Shown here in pieces: positions 22,595 to 36,000 of a stretch of DNA of 64,000 bases. The notes under the pieces were generated by a model. That model saw only the letters and a list, made by a program, of their open reading frames with translations. It had not been told where the DNA came from and ran no database searches. Origin of the DNA: Stercorarius parasiticus (lineage: Eukaryota > Chordata > Aves > Charadriiformes > Stercorariidae); contig VWZL01000601.1 of the NCBI GenBank assembly GCA_013396915.1, positions 393,356-457,355 on the forward strand, read 5' to 3'. Position 1 is the stretch's first letter. Every line of letters starts with the position of its first letter. A program made the position numbers and the translations under genes.

Positions 22595-25500
22595 GAAAAA
22601 TAGCTGTGATAATGGAGTGCAGGTGGAGCTCATTTAGAGTAATGAGCTTCTGAATGGATGTTTTGCAATGATGTTTTTTGTGACCTAACAGCTCAGCCAA
22701 TTCACATGCTGTTCCCAAATGGTTTGTTTTGTTCCCTCTGAACTCAAGTGGAAATGAAGATTTCTTCTAGTGATGTTGGTGCTTCTGAAAGAGAGCTACA
22801 AATTAGCAGGCTGCCATTTAAACAGGAAGACTTACTTATTCTCCCTTTTTGTGCTTGAGCTGCTCTTGCTTCCTGCCTAGCCCCTCAGTCAGAGGAACTG
22901 AAACCTCATTGACAAGCAAATGAGTTTGGGAACTGGAATATTGGAATTATTTTCGGCACACAAATAACAGTCACTCAGTTCTCATGGCCACAGTAGCTAC
23001 AGGGCTGCTCACAGGGCTCTTTAAAGGAGAGCATTCAGGGACCTAAAGTTCAGAGCTCAGCTTGTACAGAGTATTACTTAAATCCGTGTTTGATATCCTT
23101 CTATGTAAGGAAATACGTTGTGAGGAGGGGAACAAAGATGATGTGATAGCTCCTGTGTATAAAAATTTGATATTAAACCATACAGGACACAGAATGCTAT
23201 ATGGGACACAAACACAGGCATTCCAGCGGGGCTTCTTTATGCGTCACAGCCTGCCAACTAGTTTTGGGCTTATAAATATACTGTGGACTTCTGGCCTCTG
23301 GCACTACTTGGTCTAATAAGGCCTTTTATTAGCTATAAAATATCTATATTCTATATTACTGGATATAGAATACATTCCCAAACATCTCTAGCCACTTGAT
23401 TTCTGAGTCATCAGCTGGAGTGACTCATCTTATTTCCCTGAATGAAAAAAGAGGGGGGGGAAATAGGGAGAGAGAGTATAAAATGCAGAAACAGCATTTG
23501 AAATTCTTTCTTGCAGTTCTAAGGAAGCAACCATCCTGCAAAGCATCCCTATGCCATGCTCCTAAATTCTAGTCTGATTCAATAGGATATGATTATCCCT
23601 TGTGTGAGGAAAAGTGGAGATCGAGACCAGAACCACATGATGCAAATTGTACAACATAAATAAGAATTCTCATCTACAAAACAGAGCAGTAGCAAGACCT
23701 GAGAGTGATTAAGGATAATGCATTAGCCATCTGCACAATATCTGGTAAGAGCAAGAAGGTAAACAGAGTCTTGGCCTGTCTTGGAATGTGTTATGACTCT
23801 AGAAGTGAGATGTATAAATCACAAGTTAAATATTGATATTTAAGGCAATAACAAAGCCTTATTTGGAATATTCTGAGCTTTTCTTTTCAGCATATTATAT
23901 GAAGACTATATGAAGTTGGAAAAGATCAAAAAGCTGCGACAGAGAGTACTTAAACTAACACTGGAAACAAAGGAAATGCTTTATAAGGAATGCAAAACCT
24001 GCACAAAGGAAACTGAGACCCTGGAGAAAAACCTAGGATCTAAAACACCCTAAAAGGGAGAGACAGATGCCAGTGCAAGGCACTTAAATACAATAACAGC
24101 TAATTGAAAAACAAACATGTAAGAGTTTAAATGAAGGTAGAGATTAGTAGCCTGAAGTAATTTGGACAGAATTAGGACATGCACAAATAACTGTTGCATG
24201 CCGTAAAATAAAAAAGATAATCAACTGAAAGGAATACTTAACTAACTAATCATAACCAGGTTGTGCCCATGAAAGAACTTCAGGAAAGTAAACAAATTTA
24301 TCTTGTAGATAACCTATCCATGCTAACGGGTTCAAAAAGCGATCGTTCTCCTCTGGAATGGATTTGGTTTGGCTTTGGTGATGCAGAGCATGCATGTGAC
24401 TTAATCTGCAGTTCAACAGTAAAATCCATCCCTAACAAAAATTTTAGGACCTGTTTTACAAGATACTTTTGCAGTAAAACTTAATGAAAGGGAAATGGGA
24501 AAATCCACTTCTTCTTAGGAGAGATTTTACAGATTTTGAAAGGGAAACAGTTGGAGATCTGCCCTCCCTTTTAAGAGGAATTAATTTCCAAATGGAGTAA
24601 TTTCTTACGTTTTTTTGTCAGGTCTTATATTTCTAATCCAAGATCAGTAACTAGTGGAATAGGCATTAAGGAAAAGGGATGGAATAAAAGCTTCCCATTC
24701 TCAGTAAGAAAGAGTACTTTGAGAGAAAGCGATGGTAGATTGCTGTTTTCCTCTGTTACAGTTTATCCGGGCAGAGCTGGCTCTCAGCTCTGCATCTCTG
24801 TTGGCAAATCTTGTAGAGAAAGTTCTGGACAGGATGAGAGAAGCAGAAGGCCAGCGGTTTCCCTTTTTTCCCTTTTCTCCCTTTTTCTTTACGTAACAAC
24901 TGTCCCTGGAAGCACTACCCCTACAAAACACAGCCCTCCTTCCAGCAGCAGAGAAAGCAGTAATTAGGAGATGTGGAAGCTACAACAGTTGATCCCTGGC
25001 ACCATGGAGTACTGTCAACCGTCTTAACTTTTTACAAGTAAAGTGATACTCTCTTGTCCTATCATCTTGGATGTAAATTGTTATCTTCTGGCTTCTGTGA
25101 AATTCTGATTTATACCTTTTTCTTCTATGTAAGTTTGAAAGACCTAAACGTAGGCATGGCCCACAAAAGACATCTCTATGGTTAAGGCAGTGAGAAGCCT
25201 CAGGTCCACTTGAAATACTGTTCATGTAAAGGAAAAACAAAAGATCAATGTTTTGTTGTATTTATAGAATAAATGCATCATTTACAGGGCGGGGACAAAG
25301 ATTAGAAAGAAAAGGTGGAATTCCCAAAGCGATTCTCTCCTATGATCTCTGATAGCTTGCCTTTGCAAAGGAATTGTGGGGGAAAGAGAAGTTGAGATTT
25401 TAAGATGAAAGCCATGATAAAATATTTTGGGCAATATAACTGTAAAAAAAAAAAAAGTGTATCTGAGTTTGTACCTTGTCAGACAAAGCCAGTTCTCCTG

Positions 25501-26599
25501 GGTCTCTTCCTATGTGGAATGCAGGAACTTATTTTATTTTCACATATTAAATTTATTGTTATGTTGATAGTGTTACATTTTCTACTAGAAAACAAATGTG
25601 ATCAGCATCAGTAACAAGTAGTACCATCTGCTACTGTATGCCATAAGATCATAAAGCAGTCTTTTAATAAGTGAGATCTATTTATATATCAATAGGTGTT
25701 AATGTATGCTAACAGGGTGAGGGAGAAACACAGACTATGAAGACTAAATCCTCAAGATTTGCACTACTTGCTGATCAAAATTAGGACCCTCAATCATTAG
25801 ACTACACATACAAATTTTCACTTCACCTTAAAGGTGAAATTATGTTTCTACCTAAATCAATAGCAAATAATTTTTCCCTGGGAAAGCTGTAGTGGCCACT
25901 GAAAATAAATACTCAGCTGTTACTGGGGAAGTCTTCCACTAACTGCATCATCTGTATTCCCACTCAGCAGTTAGAAGTAGGGTTATAGCTTGTGTCTGTA
26001 GAACTGGAAGGTTGCAGATATTTGGAAAGGCTGTCGCTAGAAATGTTTATTGCAAATGCCTCCTGCCTCTGTCATCCTGAAGACTCCAACATACACAGAA
26101 CTAGGAGACAAAGTAGTGTTTCTTTTGTTGGTAACATATCCCACTGAGATGTGAAATTTGGCAGTGGGAAAACTGGAATAGTGAAGAAGCAAACATTTAT
26201 TTTCTTTTTTAAGCTGACAAAAGTTGTGTCTGGGTAAAACATTGTTTATGTGTTAGACTCAAATGCTGGGGCTTGGTCTTATTCTTTCAATAGCAGAATT
26301 TGAAAGATTCAATACAGTTGCAACTACAGATCTATTTCTATGCCCTTTTGAAATTCATTCATGGGTACTCAGACAGTGCTAGGACTGTTCAATTGAAACT
26401 AAATACAACAGTTTTATTTTAGAGGCAGAAGAGCTCACTTTGTTTATTACATAAACAAGATGCAGAAAGTGTGATCATTACTGGATCTGGATCAGCTGTT
26501 AAAGCAAAAAAATCATTTGCATCTCATTACTGAAAGTTTGAGGGAGGATGGAAGGTCTCGTAGTCCACTGCTTTGTCAAGATGAAGCTCTGGGCTGCTT

Positions 26600-26765
26600 C
26601 TGGGTAATGAACAGGAGGAGCTGGAAGCCGCTGTGCAGTTGGAAAGCTATGATCTGATCACTATGACTGACACTTGGGGTGGTGAATCACATGACTGGAG
26701 TTCTGCAATCAAGGGCTATAAACTGTTCAGGAGGGACATGACAGGGCTTTGAACCTGTGGTGAAC
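26600..26765 (+). mobile_element. CR1 LINE fragment, endonuclease N-terminal region, plus strand
   Basis: One frame reads N-E-Q-E-E-L-E, then S-Y-D-L-I-T-M-T-D-T-W, then S-H-D-W and K-G-Y-K-L-F-R-R-D. These match, in order, the start of the apurinic-like endonuclease domain of CR1 ORF2. The catalytic Glu of the usual E-T-W motif is Asp here. Neither the rest of the endonuclease nor the RT follows, so this is an internal piece with both ends lost. An orphan 5' piece of this kind is uncommon because LINE insertions are usually 5'-truncated and keep the 3' end. Confidence 0.85.
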
Positions 26766-29700
26766 CGTATCTTGCTCAAGTTTTTCTATAGGAAATAGGT
26801 CAGCTAGAGGTAATGTGTCAGGAACTTCTCTTTTGGCCCTTTTGCTGTCCTTATATCAAGAGACTTTTAAGCTTATTTCATATGAAGCTGCTTCTTTCTG
26901 ATGGGTTTCTCCATGGAAGAGAAGGACGGTGGTAAAATGTTTACTTAGACTTTGTAAATTCTTACACAGAGAAATTTCAAGACAGCACAGTCTTTTCAGG
27001 ATGAATTTTTTAGGCTGTACAAAATAAATGTGTGGGTTGAGACAAGAGAAAATACTGCTGTTATATTTTAAAATTTACTGTCTTAGCAAAATTATGAGGG
27101 AAGAAAAACTTGACTCTCTTGATCTGAATGTATGTGCTGTAGTTTGGTCTGGCAAAATGTTCAGTAAGACATCACCTTCTGGATTGATTCTTCTCTCTGG
27201 AGACTGGTATTATGAGCTAAAGAAAGACAGCACACAACAAACACTTGTATACAAGGCAGCTTAAAATTTTAGTGGAAGATCTAACATCTGTAGAAGACCA
27301 GGAGACAGCTAGTTTTAATTCGGAAATCTTTAAATTTTCAATTGCTCTCAGTATTTCAGATAGATAGTATATGTAGCATCCAGATAAAAATGCAGCTGCT
27401 GCTTTCTTTGTTCTTTCAAATACATCATTATATCATAATTTTCGTAGAGCAACAGAACATGGTAGAGTACTGAAGTAAAGGATAAAATAGATTTTTGAAA
27501 AGTAGCATTTTTTTCAATTCTATCCGTACTTCTGTGCAGACTAGTGTCCTTACCCAAATGCAGTAATTACTGGAAACCTTGGGATTCTTCCTAAAAGGGC
27601 AGTATTTAGCTTTGGTGGTGATACTGGTAACCTAATTAACCATGAACTGTATTGAAATGCAGCAATGTCAAACTATGTTTATCTCCTTATATACTGACAG
27701 GCTGAGAAATACTAGCAATAAATATCAGCTTTAAGGATATATTCCAATCTTTTATTTGCTCTGCAGACTGTTAAACTCTATTAGTTGTCGTTGACCAAAA
27801 AAGGATATAAAAGGACAGATGTACCAATTTTGTGCTTCATTTACACATCAGAAAATAAAAAAATACTTTTTTTTTTTTCACTCCCCTGAGAAGATTTAAA
27901 CAGTCACTGACATTAGTAAACAAATACAAGAGAGCCATAAAGATGCTTCATGGTTTTCTGATCTAGAATTGGAATGGAAGGAATTTAAAATAAAAAAAAA
28001 ATAATAAAAGGAAATAGTTAATATTGAAATTTGTTTGCCAAATTATGTGGGCTCTGATTTGTTTCAGTTACAGATAAAAGCAGTTGTGAAGAGATAGATA
28101 CTATGGGTTTTTAAGCTCTTTTTAAAACTTTTACTCTTTCCATTTGTGAGAACTTTTACTTGGGTTCTCTATTTCATTTATTAGGTTCTCATTTCTCTCA
28201 GCCTCTCTACTAGGTATTTATATGATTCCCAGATTTCTGTGTGGAGCAAAGGCCCTTTTTCATGCGAACATTTCAAATGCAAAAATCTTTAGTATTCTGT
28301 GGCACTCCATTTCCTGATTTTCTTTTTCTGAAGATATAAAAGTCTTAAGGCAGCTGCTGCTGCTACAAACACACATTACTCCTTTTTTTACTGCTAAAAA
28401 TCTGCCTCACTCAATAGGATGAAAAAATGGGCATGTCAGGCTCAGCTCAATGGCAAGGTGGTGAACGGCAGGTTAAAATATCATGTGGTCCTTTATGTGA
28501 GCTCTGGGCTTTTGTATTGACTGCTCTAGGGTGTGTGCATCTACTCCGTTGCACGGTGCTACTCTTTCTGGGCCCATTGGTACGGAGCCCTGGCACACAG
28601 CTTGAAGGTCCGTATGCCTGTACGATGACATCAAAAACCTTCAGCTGTCCCTCCTACTTTCCGACTATGCACCTTAAATTTCTTATGTGCTTTTTGCCTT
28701 CTGTAGACTCGGTGATTAATGGAAGGGAGATACTGCTGAGTAAAGCACCTCAGAGCTGAGTGGTTTGAGGGATGTGTGAATGCCTGCAAATTTCTTTCTT
28801 GGGTTTCTCTGTATAATGGGCTATAAGTCAGTACTCGTGTAATATCAAAGTCTGTTTCTCTTGACGAAAGCGCGACTAAAATCAAGGAAACTAATGGAAC
28901 ATAAAATGCTTGCTTATATTCCTGAGAGAGCTATTTGTGTTGCTTTCCCTTGCTCAAGTATATGCAGACATACATTACGTGATCTGACCTACACTTTCTG
29001 GGGCACAGCATTTGCTAGCATGTGCGAGTGAGTAAGCTAGAAGAAAAAAAGCATGCTCTTAGTCATGTATTAACAAGCTGTCAGTTCTTCTTTGCACACC
29101 TAATTAAGCAGGACAGAAAGCAAGAACAACTAAGTCTTAAAGCCTCAGTGCATTCCCTGGACTAATCTTAGGGCAGTGTAGCTTTGCACTTGGACAAAGT
29201 ACATTCCAGGTGACTGATTAAAATAAGAACAGCAAAAATAATAATAATGTGAGCTGAACTTTGTGATGAAAATGCTTTATCCAATCTGAAATTAAATATT
29301 TGGCTGGATTATTCTTTCTTTTTTTCAGAGGAGAAAATTAATGATGTTTCATTAACACTTTCTTTTTTCGGCCTTTTATGGGCCTTTTCCCAGCTAAGAC
29401 CCCTGAACCATTTTGCATTAACGTTTTCATGGACTGTAGGACTATCTTCCTAAATTCCTCTCTACAAAAGACATTTTCTAAAACACTTGTAGTCATAGTT
29501 CACCCTGAGTTGTTGGATTAATACATTTTGACACGCTATTTACTGGTGAGAACCTTAAGAAATGTTAAATTTAGAATGTCAGGGGGAGGACCTAAAGAAG
29601 AAATTTGAAACTGTGTGCTTTGTTCTGGCCTGCTTGACGCAGCACGCCAACTTAAGACATTCCTTAAAGAAGTCCAGAATTGCCTGTCCTTCCTTTGTGG

Positions 29701-32700
29701 CTCTTCTCATAGTATCAGAATTGAGCAAAGGGACCACCTTAGAGCTAGAAATATCCAACAATTATGATTACTGTTTCTCACAATATGACAAAATCAGCTG
29801 ACAAAACTCTCCAAAATTACACTTAAAAAAAAAAAAGTTTTTCTCAGTTTCATCTGTAATACTACTGCTTTAAAATGGTCAGAAGTGCCATCTGCTGCTG
29901 TTCACAATCATCCCACTCTCTCTCTCACCCCTGGGTAAAAGGGACTCATGAAGAAGCACTATCATCTGTTTTTCTAGCAAAACAGTAAACTCAATCAGCT
30001 CCTACCCAAGTTAAGTGTAGTCCACTGGTTGGATCTGCCTTTGTTAGGATTTTCCTTTGCTTCTATTAGCATCCGGTTTGCTGACAAGGGTTTTACAATG
30101 TACGTATTAACAGAAATAATCAAAGGACTTACCGTGTTGGCACCAGGCTATCATGCAGAGGCTATTTTTACATATTTTTATATAGCAGTAGATGAGACAG
30201 ACTGAGAAACAGAAATAACCCAACAGAGGTTCTTTGTAGTCTTCTGCGAAAGCATCTGAGAACAAGAGGGAACAGAAATTCCAAGAAAAAAAGAAAAATG
30301 CACTATACAGACAAACAGCAAATTTGGAAAGATTAGATTCTACTATAGTATTTTTAGCACCTCCAAAGGAAGAGAAATATAACTTTTTTTCTCTTAAGCA
30401 ACAGTTACTGATTTTTGTTAAGCCTGTAGTAAGCCATTATCCTAAATTTACAATGATAAACTTGAAATACATCTCTAGGAAAGAAAATCACTTATCAGAC
30501 AAGTCTAGGGGAAAATCCAGCCAGCCAGCTAAAATAATTTCAATGAGATGCCCATGGAATTAATCTTGCAGTGAGAGAGTAACAGTATCAAGTACCTCAG
30601 CAGGGCTGCTCAACTTCTCTATTGCTGCTGGTTCTGGTTTATTCATCGTTTCAGGTAACCTCCTGCCATCTCAGCTGTGATCTTGCAGGAATCTCTTCTA
30701 AGAGCACCCATAAAATCCTAGCCTTGCTGGCAGATAAAGTGTTTTCCTACATATTCTGCAGTAATAACCCAGTTAGGTGAGTTCCTTTTCTTTTGGTGCC
30801 TTCTCGCTTTCAAAAGACAGACTACTTAGTATTGTTGGCTGAACTCATATATAATAGCTGTATTCCCTTCTACTCAGTGAAAATTTCCCTGATGAAAACT
30901 AAGCTTTTCAGTAACATAAACAGTGAAAATTTATATCAATTTTACTTAGCCTCAGTCAGAAGATAGGATTGATTTTTAAGGATTCTGTATAGGTATAAGC
31001 GTGTCTACCTGTAATAACTTGTTGTTTTACTAGCAAATGAATATATTTTGTAACTGAAAAGCAGAACATATGTTTTGTTGAACATATAAAAAAAATCTTA
31101 TATGTCAACTGTATGCCATAAGAAAAAACCAAATTTGTTGATAAAGGACTATATATAGTACAACTGAGTTAGCTGTTTTTAATGTGCAACAGTATTACTG
31201 GTAGGATTAATTTTAGAAAGCATTTTGAGAAGGTGGTTTTCAGCTCAGTGAAGGTGAAGATGCCATATGCACCTGTTAACTGCTGTGCCTGTCTATTAAG
31301 TGAAGACTGTGGTCCTTGGTCACTTACATGCAAAGAAGCCTAAGGGCAAGTAAAAGAAATGCAAAGGGACTCAGCAATACTGGGAGCCATGAAAGAGTAA
31401 CACAATGAGACTGAACTTTGAAAACATCGCTAATACACCTAAAGAAGAATTATTTCAAAACTTCAGAGATTCAGTGTTGATGTGGCAGACGTGAAAGAAA
31501 AGTAGAACTCATAAAAGGCAACAAATTAAATCTGCATCACTAGGGCAGTATGCAAGATGAAAGAAAAAGTGTGCCATACCATCAAAACCTCCAGCTTCAA
31601 CCTGGTTCACTTGATGGGGAGTTCCTCAGCCAACCCAGGAGTTAATGACCAAGTGGACACAGGCATAACCCAGCTACACCTGAATTTAACCCTGTTAACA
31701 CACTTACAACATGAATTCCCTAGCTCTTGTCATACAATTCCTGTCCCAGATGTTAGGTGCCTTTGTGCCTCTGGCTGGGTTGCTTCACAGGAGTTACTGT
31801 GAAGCCACGACAGACCCTGCAGTTCAGGAACAGGAGAAAGTATGTCAGTAAAGAGAGGAATAACTTAATTATCTGAAACAGATTATTCTACTGAATCATC
31901 ATGTGTCTGAAGACACACATTACAGTGTGTGTCTTTTGTAAAAAGTGTCCACTTTTGTGTCCTTTGCAAAAATGTCCACTTTTGCTTCTGGAAGCTTGCA
32001 GAGATTTCTGCATAAGCAGTGGCCTGCATGCCTGCTCCCTGGATTTTGTTCTATGCATTTTCATCCAGAGGAGAATAAACCAACTAAGCTTAAATCCACA
32101 GGCAGTTTAATTCATGTTTACTTTGTCTAAATAATTTGTTACTTTTGTGGTTATCATTAAGTAATATGATACATTACAGTGAAAAAAACACCCACCTACA
32201 TCCAGAAGCCCCATTAAAAATATATCTTGTAAGCTCACTTTCTTTTGCCTAGATGCAGCTCCACTTGTTTCATAATCATTCGTGTGTCAGTTCTCAGTGC
32301 AGAGGACAGTCTATCGGACCTTTTAGCACTTGCATTTTAAAGATGTCTGAAAGACAGGTGACATTAATGCGTGACAAATCTGCAAAATGTTCTGTGCTGC
32401 TCTGACAAAATTGCAATTTCTACCTGACACACACCCCCGCCCCGACCCCCTGCAGCTGCATTCATCACGGACACAATCCGCTGTAAATACCAAAATAGGA
32501 AGCCTTAAAAGATTTAAGTATCTTATGGCAAACATAAACTTGCATCTGGACGATAAAAATGCCCACTGTGCTCTGTGTTGGCACACTACTTCTTGTCTCA
32601 ACATGCTGTAGTGCTTTTGTTACTTTGGCTTTGATGCTTAAGCATGAAAAGAAAAAAAAAAACATCCCAAAACCTGGCAGAAAGTCTTAATTTGATTTTC

Positions 32701-33000
32701 TGTAATTTGGGTCTTTGGATCAAGGTAAGGAGATGTTAACTTAGAAGTCCTTGGAGTCTTGAGTTCATCTCTACAAACAGAACCAACTGTCTTTAGACCC
32801 TGTTTTTCAGAACGGGGAGGATGGGTTCGAGGGCAAGAGTTATTTTAGAGCTGTTCAGAAGGAGCCCTCTAGAATGGTGCACTTTTTCTGGGAACAGCTC
32901 TGCCTGCTCTAAACTACTACAGGGTGGTGGTTGCTGTGATTTACCTGCAGAATCAAGGGAACGCTAAAGGAGACACAAAATTAAACCGAGCTCTGTTTAA
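26766..33000. other. AT-rich non-coding DNA with one CpG-retaining patch
   Basis: No recognised gene or transposon. About a dozen CpGs cluster at 28430-28880, overlapping a 110-codon plus frame (28427-28759) with one hydrophobic segment at about residues 25-52 and no homology I recognise. An imperfect tandem duplication lies at 31935-31989. A C-rich run (ACACCCCCGCCCCGACCCCC) lies near 32431-32450. Confidence 0.45.
31935..31989. repeat. Imperfect 28-bp tandem duplication
   Basis: Two adjacent copies share TTTG[T/C]AAAAA, TGTCCACTTTTG and a similar tail. The second copy starts at 31963 and lacks one base. Confidence 0.8.
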
Positions 33001-36000
33001 CACAGTGAGCAGTCAGCAGATTTGCCTTTTGTTTCCTTCTTTTCCCATGAAATCTGTGATTACAGGGAGTCTAAGTGTCTTCTATGTTAATTTAAAATGA
33101 ATAAATAAAAGAGGTTATATATTCTGTGTTGAGTGTATCTTTCTTTTTGCTTTAGAAGCGGGTAAATAGAGACCAGTTAATTGCTTCAGTTGTTTTTATG
33201 AAAACAGACTGTTTTTCAAACGAATCACTTTAGCGAAGCATAAGAAGCAATGTTAGAAGATTGCTGAGGTTTATTTCTAATTAGGGCCACTGAGAATGAT
33301 GTTATTTTGTTTATTGCTATGTTGAATTAATATTTCATATTTAACTGCAGGTGTCCATTTCAATGATTTAGTCTGTTTTAACCATTAAATAATATAAATA
33401 GAAATACCTCCTTCTTAGAGACATACCACAGTCTATTTTTTTGCCAAAAATCTGTTTCCTGCAGAAAAAGAACATATATACACTGATTTTCACAACTAGT
33501 TAAGATGAAAATAAATTCCAAAGATATCTAAAAAAAGAGAAGATTGTCTTATCTTGTATTTTTTAACAATTTTTTATTCCCAACCTGGGAATCCAAAGAT
33601 GAAAAGGATAAATTAGGAAGGCAATTTTTAAGGGTAATTTAGAATTCAGTGGAGTTAATCAACTTCATGAAAGTCAATTTCAAGAGTTTTTATGCTGTAA
33701 ATAATATATTTTTGGTTATATTGGGCCTTAAATGGAGCTATCTTAAGAAATACAGGACAGCAGAAACTGAGGAGTGCCTTGGGCTGGAGAAATGCTTATC
33801 TCTATGGTATTTCTCAAACATCATCTATCCTTGCATGCCACAAGTAGCATCTAGGCAGTTTGTCTTTTCGTAGACACATGATACTGGTCTCTCTCTGCCA
33901 CTGTAGCTCTTGCCCATGTGTCACGCTTTCTTTTTGCTCCACCTTCATTCCTCCTCTTTAGCCCGTAGTGTGCAATAGTGGGATGCAGACCTAAGAAAAT
34001 ATTTCTTATTTAGACTAATGGCAAATATACACAATGCAGTTCCATGTGATGTTTTTACACTTGTGGCCGTTTCATCTTTTTGTGTTTTTCTCTACAGATT
34101 AGAACAAATCTGAAGAGGGGCTTTTTTTTTTTTTTTTTCCCAAGATTGTCTCTCAGAGTTGCCAGTGTGAACCCCATACATCATTACACAGAAGCTAGAG
34201 CTCTGCTGTGGATGCTCGGCTTTCTGTTTATGAATGATTAGCCATTCTCTTTTTGAAACATTGCAGGGAGGCAGCCTTTGATCTGATTGCCTTTTGGCTC
34301 GGCCTTCAGACTTTGGCTTAAACAGATAAGAACTTTTGATCCTAGAATAAAAATATGAAAACAGTTTTTGGGAGCAAATGTATTTTTGCCATGGAAAGGA
34401 CATAAAGAGAAATTTTTGATTCTCCTTAGTTTAGCATAAAATTAAATGCATTTTTGCTTTTTGTCCTGCCTCTTTATTGTGGACTTTCAACACAACTCAA
34501 CTCAGAATAATTATAGATAAAGCAATTATTTATTAGTTAGAACAATTTGTCCTTGAATTATCAGAATGCTTTGCTCATCTTCTGTTAGGAATTGTTTGCT
34601 AGTAAGTGTGTTATCTTTTTGGTGTGGGACATGAGGATTGATTCTTTCCATACTTTGGTGGCGTGAGTTGCTTCATTCTAAAGAATAGTAAGCCATGAAT
34701 GTATGTGAACTCTTTCTGACAGCAAATAAAGTATTAACTTTAGGGTGAGTATGTATAACATGAAAATATTACTTCCTTTTTATAGTTTGCCTATGTTGTT
34801 TTCTTGTAAATATAGTCAACTACTAAAGAGGATACAAATGAATGAAGAAGAGATGAATTGCTAATTCAGTTCTGGTTTAACATGTTTAATGTGTTTTTTG
34901 CATTCTAGAGTAGCTGAAACAACAATAGGGAAGGGATATGCAGTAAAAATGGTTTTGTTAAAGCATAAAAGAAAAATAACTTTGCACAAATAAGCAATCT
35001 TTTTGTTGTTTGTTTATCATAATCTACTAGAACTATAAGAGACACACTCCCTTTCAAATGAGATTTACTTTCTTAAGTTACTTCAGGCTTGGGTTTTTTT
35101 ACTTTTTTTTCTTGTTTTGTTTTTTTACTTTGATTTATTTTGTTTTATGTTAAGTTAATACTTGTAAATAGGCACTGAGCCATCACATGGGTTCTATTTG
35201 GCCTGAGTAGAGAGATTAGCGAAAGCAATTCAATGCGTTTCCATGAGGGAAATAGGTGGAACAACACAAGGATGTTCCAGCTTTCTTTTATGGAACAGAG
35301 GCCAGAGGGAGAGAGATAGAGGGAAGTTCTCCACCCGAAGGACGTGTAGCCTCTTAAGTCACTCTTTATGTTAAGATCTCTAGCCAACTATTTTAAGATA
35401 ATAGATAGTATTTTTCACTTTGTCCCATAGTGGAAAATGAGTTTACAGGGCAGGGCTTGAGCTCCCCAGTCCAGCGTTTACCCAGGACTAGGTAGAAGGC
35501 AATTGACTCTGGTGGATGTCTTGGAGAGCTGGAAAAATTTTGTAAAAGCATGCAACACTGGATATTTATTTTTTTTTCAACTATGGAATTTATGTTAATA
35601 TTGGCTGCGGGGAAGCTTTTTTTGATGAAGTTCCTGTTGTTTTCTAAAATTAGTCTGTGACTACATACTACTTTACCATTTGCTTTATTGTAATTTGACA
35701 CTAGTGAGAGTGAAGTCTGGCCTTTTTTATAACCTTTACTTTTCTAATTTCTAATTGCACAAATTATCATTTACATACACAGGTTTTAGTAAGAAGTAAA
35801 GTGTGCTTTCCATCACATGCCACAATAGGACAATACAAATAACAACAGTCTCTGTATCCTGAGTCAAAATTGTCTTTCCTCATTCCAGGCTTGAGTCTAA
35901 ATCTAGAATCTGGTTTTAATCATGAGAGAGCAACTTGTCTACCTTTCTGCTCTTTAAACAGACTGTACAGAAATTGAAAACCTAGAAAAGCTATATACAC

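Larger units (their letters stand above)
17517..26599. other. Long AT-rich stretch without recognisable genes
   Basis: About 9 kb with only short frames (at most 112 codons, 21650-21988 minus), none carrying motifs I recognise. It contains tandem duplications at 17536-17563 and 17916-17940, a small nested-stem structure at 20587-20638, and a poly-A run at 22578-22594. No transposon was identified by eye. Confidence 0.5.

Noticed and set aside
24263..24967. Overlapping plus frames of 73 and 82 codons as an exon pair
   Set aside because: No splice sites linking them stood out, no known domain, and composition like the surrounding sequence.
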